A program made the position numbers and the translations under genes. The notes below the pieces were generated by a model that was not told the origin of the DNA, ran no database searches, and worked only from the letters and a program-made list of their open reading frames with translations. A DNA stretch of 64,000 nucleotides from Mesostigma viride (lineage: Eukaryota > Streptophyta > Mesostigmatophyceae > Mesostigmatales > Mesostigmataceae): NCBI GenBank assembly GCA_009746045.1, contig RPFO01000348.1:1672801-1736800 (forward strand). The letters are read 5' to 3'. Shown here one piece after another: positions 34,001 to 42,800 of the stretch; positions within the stretch are counted from its first letter, which is position 1; each line of letters begins with the position of its first letter.

Positions 34001-37000
34001 GTAGGAGAGGGTGGGCAATAGACCCCTTCTGAACCACAGACGTCGGCACTTCGCGCTAACCGGGTTCGGATTGCAATAAGGCGTAGCCTGGGGCCAGTTC
34101 TGTCGCGCGGCGCCCCTTCTGGCGCCCCTACGTAGAAACCGACTTACGGACGGGTGGGTACGAGGAAAAGTGGTTAGATTTCGCGCTGCGCGGCAGAATC
34201 ACATCTTGGCGCCGCGTACGTAGCGCCGACAACCCACGAGAGACCCGCACCAAACAGGCCCGCCGTATTTTTGAACTTTGCCAACTTGAAGGCTATTGAC
34301 CCGTCTTATGAACCACGCTGTCGAGGCGCGACGCCGGTTTAGTGCGGTGCATAAGACGGGTCCGGTCTCGGAGGCGGTGGTTCAGAAGTGGTTTAATCAA
34401 CCACCACCTCTTGAGAACCAAAACACAGTGTGGGCAGACCAAGCCATTATGGACCATTGTTAGCTTCCGCGCGTCATTTGGCGCAACCGCCAACTACACA
34501 TGTGTATAGTAAAATTCTGGCAACACCACTAGGTGCCTAAACCAGCGCCTGTCGTAACACGGACAATTGCGCGTCTGTAGTAGTCGCTGGTGGCCCTAAG
34601 TTATCAAACCTTTCATACGACCTGCCCTTGGGACACCAAGCTGGCGTGAAACGGGTTTGTTTCAACCCCATACCGGCTGGCTGCTCCTCCGCAGCTAGGT
34701 GCTTACAATGAGTCTGGCATGAGCTATGCCCAACGTGGCGTGATTGATAATCTCAGTACACAAGGCGCGATCCTGGCCTTCAACAATAATTGCCATGACT
34801 TGAAGAAGTTTTGCGAAACAAAGTTGAAAATTATAAGCTGCTGCTTACACAGTAGTAAACGCTTACATCTGAGCTCGCACCCAAGTTGGTGATTCCATCG
34901 CCTTTAGCGCTTGTATACAGAAATTAATGCTTACATCTCCGGCGCCGGCTTGCCATGCACCACCTCATCGCCTGCAACCACGACTGCAAACTGCTCTTTC
35001 CAGCCTGCAACGTGGCGGATGGCAGCACGCAAAATAATCATGGCGGGGGCCAGATCAGGGGACACCAAGGGGGATCGGGGAAACAGGGGGCACAGGGGGC
35101 AGTGGGGGAAGAGGGGGAAGAGGGGGAATAAGGTGACACGATCATCCAACCAAAGCAAGGCAAGAGTTTTACTAGCTGCGAGAGATCCCAGGGAGGCACC
35201 ATCCACCCCGTTATAAACCTGGTAGGCACGCCCTGTCCCCATTCGATGAACAATAGACATTTGACCCTGTCGTAAACCTGGTAGCCACGCCCTGTCCTGT
35301 CCCCATGGGATAAACAAGCCACAAAAACACGTGGCATTATCCCATGAGCAGAGATCCTAGAAGTATATTTCCTAGGTTTTTTAAAGCACATGAACATTTT
35401 TATCCATTGCATTATAGCACGCACGTTATGGGCCTAATATACCTGCACACCCAACATCATGGCCGAGCGTACAGTCGTCTTGGATAGTCCAGATGACGCG
35501 GAGTTGCTAGCTGCGACTCCAGAGCTGGGTGAGTGAGTCGCGCCACTTGCCTTCGCGGGTGAAGTATCCGCGTAGAAAAGTGCCTCATCGGGTACTCCGT
35601 GGCATGCCTTCAGTGCATGTTCATGCACCTACATACTTACTTACTTATACCTGCACACCAGACAGCCTGCAGTGCCTCTATGGCAGAGACCAATGCTAGC
35701 GCACACAGCAAATTTACCCCCCCTTTGCTCCTTCGCTCGACTCTAGGCCAGCAATCGCTTGCTTTTGGCCCTGCCCTGCACACACGCACTTAGTGATGTT
35801 AGGAGTCATGCCGATCGCTACCAGACCGCGACGAAAGGTATGAATCCTTGTCCCTGTAGGTACACTGCGATGGTTCACAGCTACACACTGCATGACATAT
35901 TGTTGCACTTCTAATTTTGCAAAGTATTCTGATTTGGCACGCCGCAAAGGTGAAAACCATTTGCGTTCAGTGCCGGTCCGCGGAAAACGCGGAAAACGCG
36001 ATCTGCAAATGAATCCGACCGGAATCGAACTGGGGACCTCTCGCACCAACTTTCGCTGACTATGATTTTGCAAAGTATTGGATGAAAGTGAGCAAAAATT
36101 GGCTCGCCAAGGAAATAGTACAACTAGCCGGCAAGGAACTAGGGCGTTTCCCTAACAGGTAGCTAGCACAGTTAATGTCGAAGAATGAGCGATCAATAAG
36201 TAATGAGCAAATGAGCACAGCATCCTGGAGTTCTGTCACCAGTAAGTAATAAACACAATCCCTCACTGGTCACTGATAACTAACCAATAAGCAACGGCCA
36301 CACGCAGCGCACGGTGCTACCACAAACGCACCATCCTGCGGCGCCAGCTTCCTCTCCAGCAGCGCCCGCGGTGTGCTGGTGGCTAGTCCCGTCGCAACCC
36401 CACACGCGCGCAGGTGGCTCAGCAGCCGCACCGCACCGGGCAGTGGGCGCACCGCGTGCAGCCTGCAGGGTTTGTGGGTGGTGGATGGGTGCGTGGGTGG
36501 GTCGGCGGGCGGGCGGGCGGGCGGGCGGGCGGGCGGGCGGGCGGGCGGGCGGGCGGGCGGGCGGGCGGGCGGGCGGGCGGGCGGGCGGGCGGGCGGGCGG
36601 GCGGGCGGGCGGGCGGGCGGGCGGGCGGCGGGCGGGCGGGCGGGCGGGCGGGCGGGCGGGCGGGCGGGCGGGCGGGCGGGCGGGCGGGCAGGCGGGCGGG
36701 TGGGTGGATGGGTGGGTGGGGGGTGGGGGGTGGGTGGACGGGTGGTGGTGGGTGGTGGGCGGTGGGGGGGTGGGTGGTGGGTGGTGGGTGGGTGGGTGGT
36801 GGGTGGTGGGTGGTGGGTGGTGGGTGGTGGGTGGTGGGTGGTGGGTGGTGGGTGGTGGGTGGTGGGTGGTGGGTGGTGGGTGGTGGGTGGTGGGTGGTGG
36901 GTGGTGGGTGGTGGGTGGTGGGTGGTGGGTGGTGGGTGGTGGGTGGTGGGTGGTGGGTGGGTGGGTGGTGGGTGGTGGGTGGTGGGTGGTGGGTGGTGGG

Positions 37001-38622
37001 TGGTGGGTGGTGGGTGGACGGGTGGGTGGTGGGTGGTGGATGGTGGGTGGGTGGGTGGTGGGTGGTGGGTGGTGGGTGGTGGGTGGTGGGTGGTGGGTGG
37101 TGGGTGGTGGGTGGACGGGTGGGTGGTGGGTGGTGGATGGTGGGTGGGTGGGTGGTGGGTGGTGGGTGGTGGGTGGTGGGTGGTGGGTGGTGGGTGGTGG
37201 GTGGTGGGTGGTGGGTGGTGGGTGGTGGGTGGTGGGTGGTGGGTGGTGGGTGGTGGGTGGTGGGTGGTGGGTGGGTGGGTGGTGGGTGGTGGGTGGTGGG
37301 TGGTGGGTGGGGGGTGGGGGCATGAGTCATGAGTCGTGAGTCATGAGTCATGGGCCATGGATGGGGTAGGTGTGCGTCAGGGGGCCGATGGCGGTTTTTA
37401 GAAGAGTCGAGGGAAACCTCTTTCGAATCGCCTGCAATGTGCAGACTTGAACAGGAGGAATGGCATCCAGCCAAGGGTCCCCGGTCCACAAAACCACAAA
37501 AGGGCCCGTGGTCCAACCATGCGGCTAGGACCGCAACCAGCACCCAAAGCAGCTGGCACCACTGTGGTGTCCAGTACCGCGGGGCCCACAGCCAGCAAGC
37601 TCGAGAGCTGGCCCCTTGGTTACCTGGCAGTGCGAGGGAGCATTCCTACTGCCTACAGCAGGCCGTATATTACCACTCCTACTAATACTTACAATTCTCC
37701 GTACTCCATTATTCTGCCACGTGGCAACAACCCTCAAACCAAACCCACATGCACACGTGGCATGCGCCTGATGGTTCAAGTGACTTTGCACGTGGCGTCC
37801 AGGCAAAGCCACGTGGCAGGCACAGGTACAGTACATCCAACATCGTCCACGTGGCGTAGTTCTTCTGGGCCATGGGCTACCACCGTCCTGAGCCGACCCG
37901 GAGTGACGTACAGACCTAGTCTAACGCACTACACGTGGCAGATTTCTACTGGTCTGCAGGCAACCACGGCACTGATCACCAAGGGGCCAGGGGCAGCAAC
38001 CGGCAAGTCTTGGACCCCCAAACCCCGCAGTTCATCCCGGGCCCCGCAAATGTCCACCACCGCTAGCCCCTGGGGCACCCCTCTCAAGTACCGCGTTCCT
38101 TATAGATTTTGCCTGGGCATGCCACCCCTCCTACTTGAACCAGCATTCCGGTCAGCACACGTGCGCTGCAACATGATGCCCACCTGGACTCGAGGAGCGG
38201 CTGGGATTGAGCCAGGTATTCCTCGGCCGTGCATGGCAAGGAGAGGATCCGCACGAGACCCCGGACGGCCTCCAACGGCCGGCGGCCCAGCCCGTCCTCC
38301 TTGATGTTTTGAGTGAATTCGTGGCCGTAATTCGAGAGCATCTCCTTGGTAATCTCATCCACCACACTCTCGCTGCAGGGCATCGGCAATGCACGCGAGG
38401 TGGCGGCAAAGTATACCAAAGGCAAGGAAACTGAGATGAGGTACCAAGACGTTTCCCTAGACAGCCATTTTGCGCCTGCAGAAATGAGCATCGTTGACGG
38501 GCTAGCAAGCAGAATCAAGAAAAAAGGACGGCCTGCTGATTTCCTTACGTGTCCAACAGAGTCCCATCGAGATCGAAGAGAACGTGTGTCACAGGAGTGA
38601 CGTCACTGCCTGGATTCGCCAT
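28073..38622 (-). CDS. FHY/RFK (AtFMN/FHy-like): Bifunctional FMN hydrolase / riboflavin kinase, 10 exons, 382 aa
   Basis: Ten minus-strand exons splice in frame with GT-AG sites: 38549-38622, 38184-38372, 36332-36462, 34935-35004, 33386-33451, 32668-32828, 32318-32413, 30875-31026, 28941-29024, 28073-28198. The sum is 1149 nt, 382 codons plus stop; Arabidopsis AtFMN/FHy has nearly the same length. Residues 1-225 are a HAD phosphatase: FDLDGT (Asp17 nucleophile, Asp19), LATSTP (116-118), GKPAPE (Lys150), VVEDAPSG (Glu174, Asp175). From about 240, GPVVKGFGRGSKVLGIPTAN, IYLGWARV, KMVMSVGWNP, WILHTFEEDFYGE and VVGYIRPE are riboflavin kinase blocks. The kinase makes FMN from riboflavin with ATP; the hydrolase reverses it. 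No transit peptide is evident. The start is the only upstream ATG fitting the DLDGT frame. Confidence 0.93.
30541..30640 (-). pseudogene. Decayed duplicate of riboflavin kinase exon 8 3' end
   Basis: In the intron downstream of exon 8 (30875-31026), the minus strand reads LALGWNPGFDNTETSWWDS, clearly related to VMSVGWNPCFENTEKSV of the real exon. Homology continues into the intron (CACCTGT...ATAG). The GT donor position is altered (GTGGGA), so use as an exon is unlikely. The duplicate and the real exon flank a 25-bp tandem array. Confidence 0.65.
30668..30848. repeat. 25-bp tandem repeat, about 7 copies
   Basis: The unit is ATAAACTACTATCGATGGAC plus CTATA, with copies alternating a C/A change (ATCGAT to ATAGAT). 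It lies in the intron between exons 8 and 9 of the riboflavin kinase gene, ending about 25 bp from the exon 8 donor. Confidence 0.9.
31027..32317. other. Riboflavin kinase intron 7, no other gene
   Basis: The intron between exons 7 and 8 contains a run of ten C in the transcript strand (31054-31063) close to the 3' splice site, an AT-rich middle and no recognised coding sequence. Confidence 0.5.
33500..33520 (-). repeat. C-homopolymer near a 3' splice site
   Basis: On the transcript strand a run of about 13 C lies about 60 nt upstream of the exon 5 acceptor (33452). A similar run is at 33969-33981 farther up the same intron. Confidence 0.7.
33646..33880. repeat. 33-bp minisatellite in riboflavin kinase intron 4
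   Basis: The unit, around GGACTTGGTGGTGATGGAGC plus TCCCGGCCTCAAC, repeats about seven times with small changes. One plus-strand reading gives an NGLGGDGAPGL-type 11-residue repeat because 33 is divisible by three. It lies inside an intron and opposite the gene's strand, so no protein is inferred. Confidence 0.8.
35040..35130 (-). repeat. C-rich tract before riboflavin kinase exon 4
   Basis: The transcript strand has repeated CCCCCTCTT and CCCCCTGTG words ending about 35 nt before the exon 4 acceptor. It is part of the general pattern of C-rich arrays at 3' splice sites of this locus. Confidence 0.6.
35462..35650 (+). repeat. Interspersed repeat related to 1785-1975
   Basis: Shares ATGGCCGAGCGT, GACGCGGAGTTGCTAGCT, GTATCCGCGTAGAAAAGT and CGGGTACTCCGTGGCATGCC with the 1.8-kb copy and ends in ACTTACTTACTTA. 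It lies inside riboflavin kinase intron 3. Confidence 0.7.
35929..36064 (-). mobile_element. tRNA-related SINE copy with 15-bp target duplication
   Basis: A 136-bp unit is flanked by perfect 15-bp direct repeats ATTTTGCAAAGTATT at 35914-35928 and 36065-36079. Read on minus it has CAGCGAAAGTTGG (A-box-like) and AGTTCGATTCC (B box of RNA polymerase III promoters), followed by a CCGCG-rich body. A second copy is on the plus strand at 50791-50923. The A-to-B spacing is shorter than in a normal tRNA, so it is not a functional tRNA gene. No poly(A) tail is present. Confidence 0.7.
36490..36690 (-). repeat. (GGGC)n tetranucleotide array
   Basis: About 200 bp of nearly uninterrupted GGGC on the plus strand, that is GCCC on the riboflavin kinase transcript. 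It ends about 28 nt upstream of the exon 3 acceptor (36463) and has a single phase slip near 36625. Confidence 0.95.
36691..37322 (-). repeat. GGTGGGT heptamer minisatellite with higher-order variants
   Basis: About 630 bp built of GGTGGGT units, with interspersed GGGTGGACGGGTGGG and GGTGGATGGTGGG variants that recur at about 37010-37050 and 37110-37145. This suggests block duplication. It adjoins the GGGC array within riboflavin kinase intron 2. All six frames are open over long stretches only because of the repeat. Confidence 0.95.
37716..37940. promoter_or_regulatory. Cluster of six CACGTGGC (G-box/ABRE-like) motifs
   Basis: CACGTGGC cores occur at about 37718, 37753, 37789, 37810, 37848 and 37932, all in the same orientation, within riboflavin kinase intron 2. 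CACGTG G-boxes are bZIP/bHLH sites in the green lineage. They could act as an intronic enhancer or mark an old tandem repeat. The flanks do not align well, so duplication alone does not explain the shared core. Confidence 0.45.
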
Positions 38623-39811
38623 GGAGCTCTACCCAAGAATAAGATTGACGTTACACAGAAGATTAATTACGTTGCAGCTGCCATGTACAGGCCTTAGCAC
38701 TGCAGAATTGCACGAAATTCGAGTAACTTGTGGGGATGTGAAACGTGATTCCAGGGTGATTTTCCTGGGCGCATGCCACCAATTTCGTATTGGAACGTCC
38801 GGAACGCCTACTTTTTCACCATTTAATTACTAAGCCCGAATTCCGCCGTAGAAAATGATAACCTGTGTGAGGCGAACGACGCAGCCATATGTATCGCGGG
38901 GGTATGTCATATCAATTATTAACAAAATATTGAGACAAACAGAATAGAGGCGAGCACTGAGCAGTGCCCGCTGCCCAGTGGCTAGTGTACTCATCCCTAC
39001 TGACCTGTGGCACTGGCAACTGGCAGCCCAGAAAACCGGCAACTGGCAACTGCCAGCGACGACGTTACACTGGGTACTGGCAAACCCACGAGGCAATTCG
39101 CATCAGCAAACTACACTCGCTGACGTGGCGGGCAGGGCCGGGGACCAGCTTTCAGTACAACATCTCCTCACCTGAGGTTCTATTTACCGTACCGAGCGCG
39201 TCGCAGTCGCGACTAGCAAGCTGCCTCCGGCAGTTGCGGCCCGATCCCTGGATCTGGCCGAACGGCCCTCTACCCAGCCCACCCTCGGAGCACAGGCGCG
39301 CGCGCACTGCGCAGGCCCGCGCGGTTTGGCATAGAGAAGCTCTTCTCTCCCTAGCTTTTTGGCGTCATCGTTCGGAGTTTCTTGCTGGTGTTGGATCCTA
39401 CACTACGTCGTGCCTGTTTCCTCCCTCGCCGGCTTTGTACGTTGGCCAATTGGGCCGCATACAGTGAAGAAGCTCTTCCCGGGCGTGGCGTTTTGGTAGG
39501 GAATGTTGGTGCTCGCGCACGGGGTCTCGTAGCGGCCTAGTGTTGATCGCCGACATACAGATCTTCCAGATTTCTGGCCTGCGCTGGTTGTCTCTTTGAT
39601 ACAGACGATGAAGTGTGGCAGCGTGGCAGTGGTTGGGCCTTTGAAACCTGCGTAGCCGAAGCGCGGCTTACAATGTGGAGCCATAATACAGCATCCTGAG
39701 TGTTTTTGCCGGGAGAAGCTAGTCGAGGACAGCATCTACTGCTGGCATTCAGTCAGTGCTGCTGTCGTCATTGAAAAATCTGATTTCCTTCATTAGCAAG
39801 CAGCCGAGGCG
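38623..39811. promoter_or_regulatory. Shared intergenic region of two divergent genes
   Basis: The start codons of the riboflavin kinase gene (38622, minus) and the PP2C gene (39812, plus) point away from each other across about 1.19 kb. The region must hold both promoters and 5' leaders. A short duplication, GGCAACTGGCA, appears at about 39015-39055. I see no clear TATA box for either gene. Longer frames here (for example 38964-39467) have no recognisable content. Confidence 0.55.
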
Positions 39812-42800
39812 ATGGGGGCTTATCTGAGTACTCCGAATACAACCAAATTTTCACATAACGGCGACAGCGAAGAGTTCAGTTATGGTGTCTCTGCCATGCA
39901 AGGGTGGCGGTTGGGCATGGAGGATGCTGTACGTCGTTGCTGTGACAGCCTGCGCATTTCCGAATCTGCGTCGTTTTGCGAGTCTTAGTGCCGGTTAGCG
40001 TTGTCATGGCTGTACTGAGTCTGTGAGCCCTACAGCTCGGGCGCCACATTAGATATTCCTTTTTGACAGTGCAATTGCCCCCTGGTTTCGCTTGTGGCAC
40101 CGTGTATATGCACATCCCCGCAGCATGTTGCGAGGATAGACATAGACGGCGACAAGACAGCCTTCTTTGGTGTATTCGACGGCCATGGAGGTAATTCTTG
40201 CTCTCCCGTGCCCAGGAGACGGCATGAGGTGGGAGAGGTCCACCCTTTCATGGGAAGGCATGCTATTTGTGATATTGCGGCCTTTAGCCATAGTGAATGG
40301 CAAGGCCTGCAGAGTGAAGTGTCTGCTGGTTGTGCGTTGTGGCGACAAAAGCTTGCACTGTGACGCATGAATAGGCTGTCCTCGGCTATCTGCCTGAGAA
40401 TTCCCTGCTAGAAGATCTTCTCACGGCATCATGCCCTGGCAGTGTGTGTGAGGGCCGTTCCATTCAATGCTTAAATTCCCCCCTGCATGGACACAACAGC
40501 ACAAGTCACAGTAGCACCAGCACAGCAGCAGTTCGTCGCTACTACCCCGCGAAAAGTGGCACGACGATCCCTACCGAAATGGGGCGTTGACTCGATCTTA
40601 CTATCTAAAATCTGATGACGCGTTCAACGGCACCATTTCATCATGGGAGTCAAGGTCACTCTTAAGGTCTTAGACCAGGCGTGCATAGAACATGAACTAT
40701 CCTATCCTAGGAGGAACTGGCTGTGCTGTTGTCTGTACGCACGAATGGGCACGTCCGAGCTGGCACAAGCATGGGTTGACAAATTTCCGTACTAGTAAGC
40801 AAACTAAAACTAGTTTGCAAAGTAATCACTAGTTACCAAAGAAAATATTTGTTTGCGAAGTGAGTGCTAATCTTATTTTTGTACAAGTTTCATTATTTAC
40901 TTATTTTTGCAACGTAGCTGGAGCGCTAGGTTGCTGGCGCCAGTATACGCCAGGAGCTGCTTGGCATCTTTCCTTCTTTTACGGTTGGTTGGATGGTTGG
41001 CATGTGGGTCGTGTGTATGGGTTGCTTGTGTAATTGGCATCCATTGCTGACATCTTTTCTTCTTTTCCGAAAGCATCCGGCAATCTCCACCCCACCTCTG
41101 TCATCCATCCATCCACATGAATATCTATTTGGGCCTTATGGCTACATGCGGCAGCAGTGCTATGACACGCCAGCCGCAGCCGCCGCTTGTCGCTGGTTTT
41201 GCACGGCCTGTGAGGCCCCAGCGGGGTATCCAGCATCCCCTTCATCCCAATCTCGTTCCTGGCACATTGCGGTCCTGTGTCTGAGTGAGCAAGAACATCC
41301 TCCCTAGGCCACCCAAACCAACCCAACCCAAACCAAACCAAACCAAACCAAACCAAATCAAACCAAACCAACCCAACCCAAATCAACCCAAACCAAAACA
41401 GACCAAACCAAACCAAACCAAACCAAACCAAACCAAACCAAACCAAACCAAACCAAACAAGCCAAGCCAGGCCAGGCCAAGCCAAGCCAAGCCAAGCCAA
41501 GCCAAGCCAAGCCAAGCCAAGCCAAGCCAAGCCAAGCCAAGCCAAGCCAAGCCAAGCCAAGCCAAGCCAAGCCAAGCCAAGCCAAGCCAAGCCAAGCCAA
41601 GCCAAGCCAAGCCAAGCCAAGCCAAGCCAAGCCAAACCAAACCAAACCAAACCAAACCAAACCAAACCAAACCAAACCAAACCAAACCAAACCAAACCAA
41701 ACCAAACCATACCATATGGAGTAGAAAGGAACTTCCCAATTCCACCTGGCCCCACCCAAATCTCTCCCATACCATCTTAATTTCCCTAGCCCTCAACCCT
41801 GCCCACCCACCGCGGTCTTCCGGCTTCATATCGTGTAGTTGCTTTGCTCTTTTTTCTTTGTATTTGTCTTTGCTCCCCCCCCTGTTGCAGGCAAGGAGGT
41901 GGCCCAGTTCTGCGCGCGGCACATGCAGCCCTCGTTGGTGCGCTCCAAGAGCTATCGGGAGAACCGCATTCAGGAGGCGCTCGAGGTGGCTTTCCTGCGG
42001 TGAGCGTGGGTACAGTGTGGTGGCGTCTATATTCAATAACATACCGGCATAGAGGGGGTGGTCGGAGTGTCCCAGGGCATTCGAGGGAACCGCACTCAGG
42101 AGGCGCTCGAGGTGGCGTTCCTGCAGTGAGTGTGGGGACAGGGGTTTAAGACTGGCGGCTTTCCCGTGGCATTGGGTTCATGAAGGTGTAAATGGCCTTC
42201 CGCAGTCAGCTTGGCCTTCCGCAGTCAGCCAGTGGAGATTGTTTTCCCTAGGTTTGGATTCACGTTCCTGCGATGAGCATTTGATGGCATTTATGGATCA
42301 TGCAGTGACGGAGGTGATACCTGGGGTCCCTGGGGTTGGCTTTCGGATAGGGTGGTACAGCGTGGCCTGTGGTGTGGGGAGTGCCTGCAGGTGAGGTTTG
42401 TACATGGCATACCCTGCAACGGTAGATCTTCCATCAATTATATGCTTGCTCTGCATCAATTCATCAAAGGCCTGATCTCTAGCCGTGATTTAGTGAGGGG
42501 TTAAGGGGTTATTGCTATCCGAGATGATTGTTATTAGATGAGTGAGTAGATGAGTGTCATTGGATGTGCGCCAGTAGAGACGATTGTTTATAGAGATGAT
42601 CGCTTTAGAGATGACTCTTTAGTTCAGATGATTGTTAGATCAGAGCCGGCCTTCTTGTTCTGAGCGTTTCGAGAGTTGTTTTATTATTAGGCCTGTTTAT
42701 GTGAGGGCTTAGCGTTGGTGGGTTGCTTGCCTGCAGTGAGGCCCTTGATGGGCGGCATCTTGCGGAAGGTGCCTGGATCCCTGGCCTTCTGCGGAGGGGC

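Noticed and set aside
35990-36060. tRNA gene
   Set aside because: A T-loop/B-box-like block exists, but no full cloverleaf could be drawn. The A-B spacing is too short and the unit has a 15-bp target duplication, so it is treated as a SINE.
36280-37543. Long open frames (300-374 codons) of Pro/Thr/His or Gly/Trp repeats on both strands
   Set aside because: They are open only because GGGC and GGTGGGT arrays lack stop codons in all phases. They overlap riboflavin kinase exon 3 and its intron.
37447-38304. 285-codon plus-strand frame
   Set aside because: Lies antisense over riboflavin kinase exon 2 and intron 2, has no recognisable domain, and its content follows the CACGTGG and AGGC repeats.
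41318-41707. Telomere-like CCAAA/CCAAG repeat
   Set aside because: The pentamer matches no known green-algal telomere unit (TTTAGGG or TTTTAGGG), and it lies inside an intron with spliced exons on both sides.
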